NCBI GenBank assembly: GCA_002633005.1
Contig: NMRA01000093.1
Location: forward strand, 951,296-1,015,295
Source: Phoronis australis
Lineage: Eukaryota > Phoronida > Phoronidae
Direction: 5' to 3'
Length of the DNA stretch: 64,000 bases
The first letter of the stretch is position 1. Each line of letters begins with the position of its first letter. The translations under genes and the position numbers were made by a program. Positions 1-12,499 of the stretch are shown one piece after another. Under the pieces are notes generated by a model that searched no databases, was not told where the DNA came from, and saw only the letters and a program-made list of their open reading frames with translations.

Positions 1-1215
1 ATTAGTTTTGCCGAAAGATGAAAATTAAAATCAATGAATCATCTCACCTCAAGCAGTATTGCAGAGATGGACGAAATTGTCCAAAGCACTACGAAAGCCA
101 TATCTGCAGAGAAGCCTGTCTTGCGCTGGTTGTTTGTTTTTATTCAGTATTTATAGACTGTGTGACACGATGTAGGCGTGTCGTTTACTCACGCCAGACT
201 AAAATAATCCTACTTTATTGGCGAAACATGGTAAACACATCGATGTGCAAGCAACTGTTGGGTGTGTTCTCTTTTTATGATAAGCACAAATGCTAATTGA
301 AATCTATAAAAATCTGCCTAGATATATTATTGTGACTCTGCGTGAATGAGACATTTTGAAAAGGTTACAACTTTCCGGTGGCTTGTGCGCCATAGCGAAA
401 CTATGAAGGATCATGCCGAATCACACATGTTTAGCTGTTGGCATAATAGAATAGGTGTTGAATGAAATTTGATATCCTTTGTATTATAAGCCTGTTTGTG
501 GAATTATTACAGTGCGTGAAAACTGTGAATTATGCTGGCAATAACAGTTGTCTGAGCGTTGACACATCTAAATACACGTTGAATGGAGAGGTGAAAATTT
601 CACTTAATGACCCCACGGTTGCACCGCATGACACAAAGCCTTGGAATTAGAAATCAAGTACATGTTACAATTACAAGAGTAAATGTGCAGTATCTTGTTC
701 GAAATTTAAATTTTCTCTCAGTGACTTTCGACCTACATGTATAGGTCGGATTGGATTGCGTGATTGCTTAGTTAATAATTTGATTAGCATCTTCGCTTAC
801 ATAAGTGCGCTGAAAATGAAAAGAATCTCTTAAAATGTAGGATTAATAATAATTTGAAAATTACATGACCTTTGCACCAATTGACCCTTTGCCGTATTCC
901 TTACTCTTGAAGTGAACACATAATTGCAGGACAGTTGCTTCAAGAGCTCCCAGGTCATCTGTTGACAACAAAATGGCCTCAATTCCTACATGTATGTATT
1001 ACTAAACGTATTTTATGGTAACGTAATTGATGAAACTGACCCGATGGTAATTATCTTATTCCTTCTGAAACTTTGGAGTCGAAGCTCCTGAGACTTTTCT
1101 GGAGAAACTCCACGGACACTGCCTTTAGTAGAGCCATATACATGTGTATGATACATGATGTACTGCATGTGAACAATCATGTTAAAAGACATTTTAATTG
1201 TTTTGTTATTCGTTT
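1..1215. other. stretch without a confident gene
   Basis: No homologous domain or exon chain was recognised here. The only item of note is a 62-codon ORF at 462-650 on the plus strand. It starts with a hydrophobic leader (MKFDILCIISLFVELLQC) and ends in-frame at TAG. It could be a small secreted peptide or chance. Confidence 0.5.
462..650 (+). CDS. possible small ORF with signal-peptide-like N-terminus
   Basis: The 62-residue ORF has a basic start (MK), a hydrophobic stretch at about residues 4-18, then a polar segment with two cysteines and an N-x-S site. I do not recognise the family. The ATG context is ordinary, and no splice donor is needed because the ORF closes by itself. No neighbouring exon supports it, so it may be a chance ORF. 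It is listed because the leader is plausible. Confidence 0.15.
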   Translation: MKFDILCIISLFVELLQCVKTVNYAGNNSCLSVDTSKYTLNGEVKISLNDPTVAPHDTKPWN

Positions 1216-1295
1216 ATTCCGTGATGATAATATAATATAATAATATGTTTATTTGTATTAAAAGCCTCTGGCCCAAAGTACAATAAACAAAACAA

Positions 1296-4200
1296 TTAAT
1301 CAGGCACATTGGCACAAGCAGTCAACCCATTTAAGAGTTGTTCTCGACTTTTAAGTGCAAAATACACATATCTAACAGCAGATACATGTATATCTGGATT
1401 AGCGAGCAGGCGTATACAGGATTCTTGAGTTGGATGCCTCCATTGAACTTCCTTCATAAAACGTGACCTAAGTTCGCAATATCCCTTGCAAACCAACAGG
1501 AACTGGTATTCATCCTCTACAAGATCATCATTGCAAGCCATACATAATCTATTGTAATAAACCACTTTCTCGTGTCTACCTACTTCCACTTGTAGTCTGT
1601 GGTTGGAGCAACGTAAACGAGTAAACGCTTGAATAAGACTATTGTGTAGAGGTAATTTAAGATATGGTTCCAAACAATACAGAGTCTTAAAGTTACAGTA
1701 GAATAAAAGTTTTGCATTATGCTCAATTTCTGATCGCCACCCTTGTTCATAACAGTCATTAACTCTTTGCGCGAAGAAACTTAAAAACGAGACTTCGCGC
1801 GTGACACCTTGATTCTACCAAAGTTCATATAAACCGTATTTTGACAGCAATTGTCTAACAGAAGATACACAAGTATTTCTTCCATTCCTATCTAAATCAG
1901 GTGGCTTTTTCAATAACTTTAGCCAATATTTTACACACGCTACATAATACTTTGCATATAGCGGATAAATTACGAATTCACCCAATACAGCTGCGTTTGA
2001 GCAAGAGTTTCCAACTCCAAGAGCAATTTTACAGAATTTAACATAACCATTATCAAGCCATTCGTATTCTTTGAATCCCCAGATTTCCGCGCCGTAGCAG
2101 ATAGCTGGTACAGCAATTCTATCAGCTCAAGTGATAGGCTCAATGGTAATTCCGTGCACCGGTTTCTAATTTTAGAGATGGACATAGCAGCTTTACTACC
2201 TTGACGTGCCAGAGTTTTAGTGGCTTTGGACCAAACTAATCTAAGTGTGAAGAATATTCCAAGATATTTATATTGGGAAACAACCTCCACTACTTGGTTT
2301 CTATGATACCACTTCTCATACGCTCTGAGTGGCCCGCTTTTTCTAAACCAACGATCTTAGTTTTTTTCAGATTTACACTCATGCCCAAGAAGAGCAATAT
2401 GCAAAAGGCAATTTAACATTCTTTGCAAATTAATTTGAGTGCTCGAACACAGAACCATATCATCAGCATACAACAGCGATTTGACGTGCGGAGCCTCTTC
2501 ATTGATATAAATCTCTCTAATATTTTGGGCATTATCTAGGACTTCGATAAATTCGTTCAGGTACATGATAAACAATAGTGGGATTATCATACACCCTTGT
2601 CTGGTGCCGACAGAACAGTCAAAAAGTCGGTTAACCCTTCTCTGGTCCTTATGCCTGAACGTAATTTGCTGTACATGGATTTCAAGACTTTAAGTATGTT
2701 ACCGTGGACACCATTTTTTGTAATCTATACCAGAGTAGCATGTGGGGAACTCTGGCAAACGCCTTCGAAAAGTCGACAAAAGCACAACAAAAACCACCCA
2801 CGGGCTTAGTGGTATATTTTTGGCACATGGCCTGAAGCGTACACATTTGGTCCTGAGTGCAATAGCCCTTGCAGAATCCCGCCTGTGATTCACGAAGTTC
2901 GTCATTTGCCTCAGCCCAGGTCCTAAGCCGGTTGTTCAAAAGTTTGGTGAATAGCTTTCCTACTGCTGACAACAATGAGATACCTCTATAATTGTTCTCA
3001 TCTTCAGTGTTACCCAGTTTATATATAGGAACAGTTATTGCGTCACACCAGCCCTGTGGGTAGTGACCTGTAGCGAAAATTCCATTGAAAAGCAGCTCCA
3101 ATGCAGGAAAAATAGCTTCCCTCGTACTCTTCAACATCTCAAACACAACATGATCAATGCCGGCTGCTTTGCCGTTTGGAAGATCCATTATAGCACAGTC
3201 AATATCCTCACATGAGAAACAAGTGTTCATATCACTGGGTAAATTTTTGTCACAAGCATCACACTAATTGTCATGATTTTCCTGTTGTCTTACTACCGTA
3301 TTTGACATAGCGTCGCTCAGTTCCATTCGTTCATTGAGCAACAAATTAAAATACATGTACCACCCTTTTGGATTTATCGCAGTTTCCTTCGGACTACTAT
3401 TAAATTTTGATTTTACCAAAGCCCAGAATTGCTTTGGATTATGTCTACTATCCAAAATATTTTTTGCAACTTCGATTGATGCTCTTTTTCTTTTTCTTTG
3501 TATAGCATGCTAAATTGTTTCATATTTTCTTTGTATACTGCCAACCTTACAGGGGAGGAGTCTCCGAAAAATATTCAAAGAGTGATTTTTTATTTTTTTC
3601 GCAGTATGTAATTCTTTGTCCCACCTAGGGGGTTGTTTGCTCTTCCTTTTAGCATAAGTACGTTTATTTTTAAACATTGCCATCGATGAAGCAGTTTGTT
3701 TATACAGATTTGTGATACCATCTGTTGCACTTTCTATGTCGCCACGAGCAATCTGTTCAACTATTCGATCTAGACTTTCTGATAGGCAATTTGAGAACAC
3801 TTCATGGAATTCTGCTACTCGGCCACTATCCCACTCCAGTCGAGTGTTTGATTGCGATGCTGATTGGCTAACGCTACAACGACTGTCATACAAGGCACAC
3901 AATTACCAGCAACATTACAAAAAATAGGAAAATGGTCAGACTCGTCAAATGTGTCTACACTAAAATCTGAAATATGTTGAAAGAGACTTGTCGATACTAT
4001 CAAATAGTCTAGAGTGCACAACCACCTGAAGCGTGACATGTAAACTCGCCATGTTTATCACTCTGACTCCTACCGTTAACTATATGCATGTTTAAGTCAC
4101 AACAGAATTCAACTAAAGTTGTGCCAAAATTATTTACAGTTTCATCCTTAGACTGCCTGGGCAAACAAAATGTGTCACTATCGTACCAATCTTGGCACGG

Positions 4201-4729
4201 TAAGAAATCTGCACTGTCATCTATAATATAGTTTTGCAAGTTACCAACTCTAGCATTTAGGTAACCCATGGCAACAAAATGACAATCGCAACACTTCTGA
4301 AGCAAATTCAACAACTCTTGTCCAAGCAGGGTACCCCATTTTTCTCTGCGGAGTTTTCATACACTGGCGACCCTTCTGGGGCTACATAAATAAAACAAAT
4401 AATAACATCGTTGTCCGTCTTAAACAACCTTTGTCGCCCTTTATGACTACACCGTGAATATGATCAACCTTCAAACGTCTAAAATATTTTCCTAATTCAT
4501 GTTTGATAAATACACTCACTCCTCCGGAGTTTCTTCCAAATTTTGTTCTCTTTATGTTTTGCACATCAAAATTTACATAGCCTGGGACACTAAACTGGTT
4601 TGGTTTATTTGCCCATGTTTCACTGACTACTACCTTATGGTACCTAGATATAAAGTCCAGAACCTCAGATTGTCCAATCTTTTTGGCGAGACCATATGCG
4701 TTCCAGCTCATCAAGGATATGCCGTTTGC
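1296..4729 (-). pseudogene. LINE ORF2 remnant: endonuclease-reverse transcriptase
   Basis: The endonuclease start is visible at about 4722-4380 (ISLMSWNAYGLAKK, then VVVSETWAN and GGVSVFIKH). Its middle is at 4314-4009, where the expected GDFNAR motif reads GYLNARVGN, so the DF is lost. The catalytic SDH motif is near 3935 (DESDHFPI). Reverse transcriptase follows at 3230-2357: NGKAAGIDHVVFEML, NNYRGISLLSAVGK, FVDFSKAFARVPH and the catalytic YADDMVLCS. The thumb region (KYLGIFFTLRLVW) is at about 2280. A C-terminal C-x2-C...H-like segment (LCMACNDDLVEDEYQFLLVC) is near 1550. Open segments lie at 4714-4382, 4314-4009, 4039-3815, 3902-3510, 3455-3264, 3230-2682, 2590-2357, 2290-1970 and 1673-1296. 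This is a broken, non-functional copy. Confidence 0.92.
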
Positions 4730-4811
4730 ATACAGGGGTGAGCCTTGGCCTCCATCTTATCTGTTGCATTCAAACACTCTCTTGTTGCCGTCGTCGTAGA
4801 TATAAGTTTTC

Positions 4812-5414
4812 CTATCGTGAAATGAGTTTGTTAAACCGTATGCTTGCATTTTCCATGTCGTTTTCTTTCAAGAATTTATACACTTCCTTTCTGGCATTGC
4901 GCACTCTAACTGAAAAATCTTCGGTAATGTGGGTGGCTGGGTTTTGTAGGTTGTTGCGTTTCTTCAAAATGTCAGTCTTGTCTTTAGAAGACACCTTAGC
5001 AATGATAGGACGGGTCTTTCCACTTATTTTCTTTCCCAGTCTTTGTGCCCTCTCGACGTGGATATCGATACCTAAATGATCTTTGGCAAGATTTACTACG
5101 AGCGCTTCAGACATTTTCCACGATTCATTGTTTTCTTCTTTCAAGCCATGGACGATTACATTATCACGCCTGGACCGATTTTCTAGGTCATCATTTTTCG
5201 CGCTCAGATCTTTAATAAACGTTTTCAATTTTTCGATCTCTCTTTTCGTATCTTCATATTCTGTTCTGAGTTTGTTGAATTCTTTTTCCACATTATCGAA
5301 TTGATTGTTTAATGATTCCAAGAGGTCTTTGTTTGAGATATCTTGATTGGGGCTCATATAATCAGCAGTGGAGCTGCGAGTATTTGCGTGGCCCCTGTCT
5401 TTTCTTCTTGGCAT
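4812..5414 (-). CDS. LINE ORF1p-like RNA-binding protein (transposon-derived)
   Basis: This intact 200-residue ORF follows the plan of LINE ORF1 proteins. It has a polar, basic N-terminus (starts MPRRKDRG), a coiled coil rich in E/K/L at about residues 25-85, and an RRM-like region with NVIVHGL at about residue 85 and the RAQRLGKK segment at about 120. A C-terminal basic part follows (NARKEVYKFLKEN). ORF1p trimers bind element RNA and act as nucleic-acid chaperones during target-primed reverse transcription. The ORF lies directly upstream of the endonuclease-RT remnant on the same strand. It is uninterrupted while ORF2 is ruined, which may be chance given its length. It is a transposon gene, not a host gene. 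Confidence 0.85.
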   Translation of the reverse strand: MPRRKDRGHANTRSSTADYMSPNQDISNKDLLESLNNQFDNVEKEFNKLRTEYEDTKREIEKLKTFIKDLSAKNDDLENRSRRDNVIVHGLKEENNESWKMSEALVVNLAKDHLGIDIHVERAQRLGKKISGKTRPIIAKVSSKDKTDILKKRNNLQNPATHITEDFSVRVRNARKEVYKFLKENDMENASIRFNKLISR

Positions 5415-5480
5415 TGTAATGGTCGATTACGTAACAACAATGGAGAGAGGAGGGATAGGCGTCCTAGCAAATACAGTTTT

Positions 5481-7050
5481 GTCCTGTAGACTATGGGATG
5501 CCCATAAAACTTAAAATTATGATAATTCCTCTGTCTCTATGTCTTAATACAGCTGCGCACAAATTCCTGAGGCTTGGTTGTCCGTAAATTCCGAGATATC
5601 TGATATACATGTATTATGAGGAGCAGATAAATCGGTAAATAAAACAACAACAATGGATCAAATGAAATTTGAGGAGCACAATCACTGAGTGGCATGCCTA
5701 TGTAGCAGCGTGATGATAACTGTGTTACCAATCACAATATCAATTTTAATTAAAAGATACACTTATGCTATTTTCTTTTAGTGTTTTAGTGTTGATAACG
5801 TGTGTGATTCAAGTCCCTCAAAAATTAAGTGCTAAGCCGTTGCCACACTCATGGACAAAAACTTGCCACAAATTTTCAGGGATCCTATAACGCATTAACA
5901 AAAGACTCGAAAGCAAGCACTAAAGTATGTGGTGCCACAACGGTTGCACTCACCCGAAAATCAACGTCAACCCCGGTCCTCTCATCAGAAATACGTCTCC
6001 CATTTTCCATAATAATCCTCGTTTAGCAATTTGGCAATTAAGGAGGCGGAAGGCAAAAAATGACTTGTACATTACAGAAAATTGCCACTACTTATTTGGA
6101 TTCTTTCCAAAAATGTGGCCAAATTTGTTTCCTTAAAAAACCTATTGATCGACTTTATGAAAATGTATTGATGAACTCTGAAAAGACAACAAGCGCAAAA
6201 AATACCACAAGGCGGTACAGAGTTTTTCGGACAGGTCCAAAATTCGTTGGCATGCGTCGTCATCAACCTACAACGGGTTTGCAAGACTCCTTCAAAAAGT
6301 TATGAAAAAGCTCCTTCAAAACGTAAAAGAGATAGCGACGGATGTAAACAATTTCCAGACTGATCCGAGTACCTTGAAATTATATCAATTACTAAAGGCT
6401 GCCGAGAAGGAAATTCCTTGTTTTTGTCATTTGTTCTACCCGTCACCAAGGTTGCAGCTAAGGTCGCTAGCCTGTACTATGTGTGAGCTAGTAAATTATA
6501 TAAAATCATGGGTGACATTTCCAGGTTTACTACATCTAGAAAATACATACCTTTAATTACATCTAGTTATATTATGTTTTGCAGATATTTGGATTAATAC
6601 ACGGTTTTCACGACAGCGTGCCACACATCCCGACGTGCACTCTGTTTCTTGAAATTAGCCCACCTTTTCGGTATCACGTGACGTTTTTGAAAGGTCGTTT
6701 TCCGAATATACGATCGTAAACCCATTTTCTGAAACTTAAGGTCCTTAAAAACAATGCAATGCAGGGAAACTACAATAGTTAGCTATTTACTTATATTAAC
6801 ACATTTAGCAACCACAAAAAACAACAGCAAAAGAAGAAAAAGTGCAGAAAATAGATATTGTAGGAACTAAACAACAGAAACTAGGTGACAATTAATGAGT
6901 ATAAGAACAAGCCAGACAATAAACCGTAGTAGGGTCCAATATCTTAAAAAAATAATTTGAGAAGACACAAAGACTACGAGTGTTGATTTTTTCCTGTCAC
7001 ACCACTATGACAATGCCTGTTGGTTAACAAGGTACATGTATTTTGAAAAA
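5481..7050. other. intergenic stretch, no gene recognised
   Basis: There are only short open frames with no recognisable domain. A plus-strand frame at 5927-6136 contains NVNPGP. This recalls the 2A-like motif at the start of some LINE ORFs, but the rest does not support it. Confidence 0.5.
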
Positions 7051-7052
7051 AT

Positions 7053-7416
7053 GTAAATTTGGTCCCTCCAGTATGTTAAGAGCATCGCTCTGAGCCCACC
7101 AGTGCCATAAATTGCCAAATGTGACGAACTGTTAGGCGTATTGCTTTGGGTCACCGCGAGAGTCACATTTCAATTCAAACAGCTGCGAATAACACATGCA
7201 CGCAACGGTGTTCTTTCTATTCAGACCCTTGTCTAATACAAGTGTTTTCGGTCCTCGTTTGTTTGTGCTGGGATCTCGCGGTGACGTAACATGGCACGAA
7301 AAAGGCAGCTTCACCTACATGTATCATTTGACGTGCTTTTATTTGCGTGTTTAAACTCACGTTTTCTTATTATACAACGACTTTGCTGGGATTATCTGGT
7401 TAGCCCAATACATCTA
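7053..7416 (-). repeat. ~365-bp dispersed repeat, copy 1 (MITE-like)
   Basis: The reverse complement of this segment aligns along its length with 61165-61533. Shared landmarks include the end GATGTATTGGGCTAACCAGA, an internal inverted pair (GTCACCGCGAGA about 7148 and TCTCGCGGTGAC about 7272), and the opposite end AACCAAATTTAC. The similar lengths (364 and 369 bp) and shared ends suggest a short non-autonomous element. No coding potential is seen. Confidence 0.8.
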
Positions 7417-8246
7417 TAATAAAAAATCCGTTGAAGTTAGGCTTTAAAACATTTCCAAATCTGCTATTTTTAATGAAGCGAAAAGATAAATTACGACGGA
7501 AGTTGATCCTGTCGACGACAAAACGTGTAATTAATCACAGGTCTTGTATTCCTGTAACATTAACAAGGTTTGATGAAAATACTAACACAAAATATGAAGG
7601 AAGTAAATTATTTTTAAACTTGTGATAGCATTGGAAGCAATTCAGCATGGATACATCATCAAGAAGTAAGGCATTTCTTCGGGAGCTAAAAGTGAGTTTG
7701 TGACAAAAATATTATGGCATCTTATAGTGCGTTGCTCATAAATAGCCAATTTTAGCTTAAAGAGTTCCCACAATGACCCTGTGTCTCAAAAAGGAAATTT
7801 ATTATTACATCTTAACAGATTTAATAGCCTTTAGTACACCTGTTGCTACGAAACAATCTAAATTTTTATATTTTTCTGTTCATGCTATGACCATTCCTAC
7901 TAAATAAAATTGGTTCTAACCCCAGTGGTTAAGGAAAACGGCGGGGTATGGAAAATTGAACTAGACCGTATTTATCCACCTTGGCTGAGTCGCGCTCGGC
8001 TCACGATCAAAGGGATGCCGCCAAGCTGCTCTAGTCATCGAGTCACGAGCGAGGATAATTGGCTTCGCTCATGCGGATATGATCAGCTGATTACAATCTA
8101 GCTAGCAGACTGTACTTTTTATGGAGAGAGTTTTACGAAGTTTTTACTGTAATATTTGAAAAGAGGAGCGAAAACAAATATGAGTACAACTTTGAATTTT
8201 TCAAATCGGCCCAGAATAAGAGATTTTGCAACACAACAACACTCAC
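7417..8246. other. intergenic stretch, nothing recognised
   Basis: No exon, repeat or RNA gene could be supported between the 365-bp repeat and the assembly gap. Confidence 0.5.
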
Positions 8247-9191
8247 NNNNNNNNNNNNNNNNNNNNNNNNNNNNNNNNNNNNNNNNNNNNNNNNNNNNNN
8301 NNNNNNNNNNNNNNNNNNNNNNNNNNNNNNNNNNNNNNNNNNNNNNNNNNNNNNNNNNNNNNNNNNNNNNNNNNNNNNNNNNNNNNNNNNNNNNNNNNNN
8401 NNNNNNNNNNNNNNNNNNNNNNNNNNNNNNNNNNNNNNNNNNNNNNNNNNNNNNNNNNNNNNNNNNNNNNNNNNNNNNNNNNNNNNNNNNNNNNNNNNNN
8501 NNNNNNNNNNNNNNNNNNNNNNNNNNNNNNNNNNNNNNNNNNNNNNNNNNNNNNNNNNNNNNNNNNNNNNNNNNNNNNNNNNNNNNNNNNNNNNNNNNNN
8601 NNNNNNNNNNNNNNNNNNNNNNNNNNNNNNNNNNNNNNNNNNNNNNNNNNNNNNNNNNNNNNNNNNNNNNNNNNNNNNNNNNNNNNNNNNNNNNNNNNNN
8701 NNNNNNNNNNNNNNNNNNNNNNNNNNNNNNNNNNNNNNNNNNNNNNNNNNNNNNNNNNNNNNNNNNNNNNNNNNNNNNNNNNNNNNNNNNNNNNNNNNNN
8801 NNNNNNNNNNNNNNNNNNNNNNNNNNNNNNNNNNNNNNNNNNNNNNNNNNNNNNNNNNNNNNNNNNNNNNNNNNNNNNNNNNNNNNNNNNNNNNNNNNNN
8901 NNNNNNNNNNNNNNNNNNNNNNNNNNNNNNNNNNNNNNNNNNNNNNNNNNNNNNNNNNNNNNNNNNNNNNNNNNNNNNNNNNNNNNNNNNNNNNNNNNNN
9001 NNNNNNNNNNNNNNNNNNNNNNNNNNNNNNNNNNNNNNNNNNNNNNNNNNNNNNNNNNNNNNNNNNNNNNNNNNNNNNNNNNNNNNNNNNNNNNNNNNNN
9101 NNNNNNNNNNNNNNNNNNNNNNNNNNNNNNNNNNNNNNNNNNNNNNNNNNNNNNNNNNNNNNNNNNNNNNNNNNNNNNNNNNNNNNNNNNN
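8247..9191. other. assembly gap (945 N)
   Basis: A run of N. Any open frame drawn across it is artificial. The sequence just to its right starts with the end of a short repeat (CTTTTTTCAGTGCTGCGCC) that recurs near 29.58 and 48.61 kb, so the gap may be repeat-caused. Confidence 1.
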
Positions 9192-9420
9192 CCACTTTTT
9201 TCAGTGCTGCGCCACCCATGATTGTGCGCCGAACAAGAGTGTGGAGTGTCAATGTGGAGCATGAGATTCAGTTTGGCGTAAGCCACACTTTGATCGACAC
9301 ATTTCAAAGAATCGTGTTTCGACCACACACATACACTGTAAGCGGCGTTACAATGAAGGACTTGGCACCAAGTAAGTGCAAATTTTTTAAACAACAAGCA
9401 AACTGCTTCCATTCTAGGGC
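9192..9420 (+). pseudogene. THAP-domain remnant
   Basis: Reading in shifting frames, the plus strand gives RRTRVW (about 9228-9245) and then, in another frame and after a stop, a STHFKESCF-like stretch (about 9296-9325). These match the W...C-x2-H-F part of the C2CH zinc-binding THAP domain. The DNA also aligns with the better THAP remnant at 62750-62510 on the minus strand, for example around GCGCCGAACAAGAGTGTGG. THAP domains bind DNA and occur in cellular regulators and in P-element and Kolobok transposases. The N-terminal half would fall in the gap. It is broken as it stands. Confidence 0.5.
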
Positions 9421-9565
9421 GAGTGATGCCAGGCCCTGGACCCCGGCCCAGATTGAGTGCTACTACAAGTAGGCTTATGCATATTGTGTTTAGACTGTGC
9501 TTATTCCACCACTGCAATAGTGAATACGAGTAACCCAGGTTGGCTGTGGCCTTTGTCAGTAATTA

Positions 9566-9874
9566 TTAAGTGTCTATTTTGTGAGTAGTGACCACCACTT
9601 GGTAGAGTTGGTTGTGGCTCACATGTGTCATTTCTCGTGCAAGTGGGTCGAGTTCATACGGCATGAAACCCGACGAAAGTTCGCTCAATGGGAAATCGAA
9701 TTCATTTTCTGATTCTTTAAGTACTTGAGTATAAGTGCCCGTATCCACTCTCCTGTCGGTCTGCATAATAATTGTCCAATTCTCGCCTAATATTGTCATT
9801 GTCTTCTGACCTGCAGTGTTCCGACATTGCAAATGATAGTCAAGCGGCCAACCGTCTTCCATCCATTGCATCAT
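9566..9874 (-). pseudogene. acidic ORF remnant with PYELDP motif, paired with THAP remnant
   Basis: This 102-codon open frame contains ESENEFDF followed about ten residues later by MPYELDPLARE. A related frame at 62277-62477 (plus) has ESENEFDV and PYELDPPARE at a similar spacing. Upstream DNA (TTTCCCGCCA followed by a similar stretch) is also shared. The acidic stretch followed by xPYxxxP recalls the leader of transposon-associated P2X7-like zinc-domain proteins in invertebrates. The diagnostic cysteine domain itself is not seen. At both loci this frame is tail-to-tail with a THAP remnant, so the pair is one duplicated unit. Function unknown. Confidence 0.4.
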
Positions 9875-12330
9875 TTGGCGGGAAAATTAGAAATAAGTAT
9901 TTTTTTCTTCAAAATTAAAAAAGTTGCCAATATTTTGCATAAAAAGTGCCTATTTAGCAAGATTTTATGGTATTCGATTCATATTAGCTAACTGAAACCT
10001 GAAAAAGAAAGAAAATGCATGGTGGTAACTCTTTAAGTCGAATTCTATTGGTTTCGCACATGAGCATTGTAATCACGTGCTCAAAATTAGCGGCATTTTA
10101 TTTTTGACTCGGGCTTTGATGAACCATAGGCTATAGACCATGGACCGCCAACTCCGTATGTTTTCAATGGACGAAATCTGAGATCTTACGGTGACGTAAC
10201 AATTCACTAGTGACACCAAGCAGACATAGCACGTTTTGCTTCCGGCAAGTACGTTGTATGCAAATTATGGTTGGCTGTTTTGTGGTCGGATGCATGACCA
10301 GTAGAATTGCCAAAAGTACTCACGATACCATGAGTTCTACTATTGGAAGACTGGACAGCGTTTCATTGCCTGCATTATTTTTCCTTGTACTGGACATAAG
10401 AATAGATGCAAGAATTTCCCGTCACAATACACTAACCGGAAGCTGACTTTAATATGTTTAGAGGGTGGAGCCTCCTCTAGAATATCACGCAAGGAAATGT
10501 TGGAGTTGCGAATCTGTTGTCTATAATCTATGGTTAAACAGATACTTCGGAATAAAACTGTTTATAATCTAATGACAGCGTTTACGCGTGAGCACTTGTA
10601 AAGGGAACATTTATAAGTATTATGGGTTACTAAAAGGTGTTTAACAACAGATTAGTGTTAACTAATATTCAACAGGTGTTAGGAATAAATCAAATTTTAA
10701 CAGATCGCATGTGCCTAATCCCTATCTAAAGCAGGGGATACGTTTACTAATGATTATAACAAGCTGTTTCTATAAATGACTTATGAAAATGATATCAGCC
10801 TCAAATGCGGGATGCCTAAATTAATTAAGGGCACCAAATCCTAAGGTGACCGAAAATCCGGGTTCCATACATTAATGTAAAAGGCCCTGCTTCACTTTCA
10901 CCTTCGTGCGGGGCAAGTTATATCAAAATAGAGGGCCACGCATAAAATGGGGACAATTTTGGCATTCGTAATTTTAATATGGAGAAACCCACATTTTCGT
11001 CATTACAGGCGGTTCTTGTTGAGTACGATAATGGAGAAGTATAGTCTGATTGTATGTACATTGACAACTTATAATCTACTATTTTGTGAAACTCAGTCGT
11101 CACACGTTGTACTCACCTTCCAGTTTGGTAGTGCAGACTATACTATCAAGAGAAATTATTGAGGTAAGGTTTCAGAAAACCTGTGCTTTTTCTGCAGAAT
11201 TAGTCAAACAAAACCGCCAATTGCACTTACCATTCTTCACGTGCACCGACCCGTGGTCTTGGCTAGATACGCCCCCTGATATTTTTCCAGTTCCCGTCTA
11301 ATTGCCGCTTTCAACAATCTATCGACTTGTATTTTAGCAGCTATTTAGCCTGTAAAATATGCTAAGAAATAAACATTTATGAATTAAATTGCTTTATATT
11401 TGTCACGCAATGTTATCATACACCATTAGAAGCTTGTACAAGGCTTTTTACACTTACCCAATTCGGCTGAAAAGGCTGAAAACAGCTTTAATGATAGAAA
11501 ATAAGATCCACTTCCGGTTAATGGTTTTTCATGAAGATATGCTTTAAAAAATTTTGAACTACCAGCTAGGTAGCAGTTGTATCTACAACCAGTTTCCGGA
11601 GTAGAAGTTGTTTATCATCTAATGACAGCGTTCAATTGTACAAACTGGCACGGGGATTACACGTGTCAGTATTACTGTTCAGTTGTTTGGCAACTTATTC
11701 TCAACAGGTGTTACAAAGAACGTTCATTTTATCGGATCGCATACAGCTAGCTGGCTCCATAGGACGGCTCTAGCTTTGAAAAGATTTTTTACTGCGAAAG
11801 TGACAACAATTTCAGAATGATGATGGATAATGGGTGACAAGTAATGTAAACCGATCACAGTCTTCCGTTTTCATGCGCCCATGATTTAATATCGGCGGTA
11901 TGTTCAAACCATTGTTTATGTTGTTCCAAAAATAAACTTGGGTTCTATTGCTGTACCAACATACATGTATTAAGAAATTATACAGAAATAAACAAAAATT
12001 ATCTGTGGTAAAGCGCAATATACAGCGTGATGAAGTGATGGTCAAGAGCAATAACGGATGAGCGCAGATGCATGCTGCTTGTTGAGCATTCCGCGGCATG
12101 AAAACACTTGAAGTCGAAAAAATCCAGTGTTGTATCCTGATTTTTATTCAATTGTACTGTAAATTTCAAATTTCGTGCTTGTTTTTATGCATGATGTACT
12201 GTATCAAAAGTCTCATATCTAAAGTTAGAAATTATGCTTCCAAGATATCACTTAACGTTTGATTTTACCACGCCGTCATTAATTCAACATAAGGTTTTAG
12301 GCTGGTGTAATGTCACGTACTTCGTATTTG
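9875..12330. other. gene-free stretch with a diverged direct duplication
   Basis: No exon was supported. About 10540-10730 and 11596-11762 share several stretches in the same order (ATCTAATGACAGCGTT, CAACAGGTGTTA, GATCGCAT). They look like an old direct repeat about 1.05 kb apart. A short frame at 10269 begins MVGCFVVGC, weakly recalling a THAP start, but no further THAP residues follow in frame. Confidence 0.45.
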
Positions 12331-12499
12331 TAGGTTGATTCGATGTTACCTCCTTTCAATAGTTGAACAACAGTTGATAAACCGATGTCAAGGCCGGAGT
12401 TGGCAATGGTAAACGAACAGCGAACAGTTAAATTTTTGTTTTTCCAAAGTTCACCCGCTAAGTCATAAAATGGTAATTGCCGACCAAGGACACGCTCAA

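Larger units (their letters stand above)
1217..5480 (-). mobile_element. degenerate non-LTR retrotransposon (LINE), ORF1p + EN-RT
   Basis: A two-ORF LINE lies on the minus strand. In order of its transcription come ORF1 (5414-4812), then an apurinic-type endonuclease, reverse transcriptase and a C-terminal cysteine/histidine region spread over several frames (about 4730-1296). The 3' end is about 1217-1250, where the minus strand ends in an AT-rich microsatellite (ATTATATT-like), typical of LINE tails. The 5' limit, a little above 5414, is an estimate. Stops and frameshifts break ORF2 into at least nine open segments, so the copy is dead. I cannot assign the clade (L1/Tx1-like or CR1/L2-like) by eye. 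Confidence 0.9.

Noticed and set aside
5927-6136. NVNPGP in a short plus-strand frame, recalling a 2A-like motif at the start of a LINE ORF
   Set aside because: The residues before NPGP do not fit the 2A consensus (no D-x-E) and no endonuclease sequence follows in any frame.
8119-9517. Long open frames spanning the N run on both strands
   Set aside because: They exist only because N is read as open. The flanking codons show no gene except the short THAP remnant.
10261-10446. Frame starting MVGCFVVGCM, like a THAP start
   Set aside because: No later Trp, Pro or C-x2-H in frame. Reading other frames gives only a vague CTGHK. Too weak.
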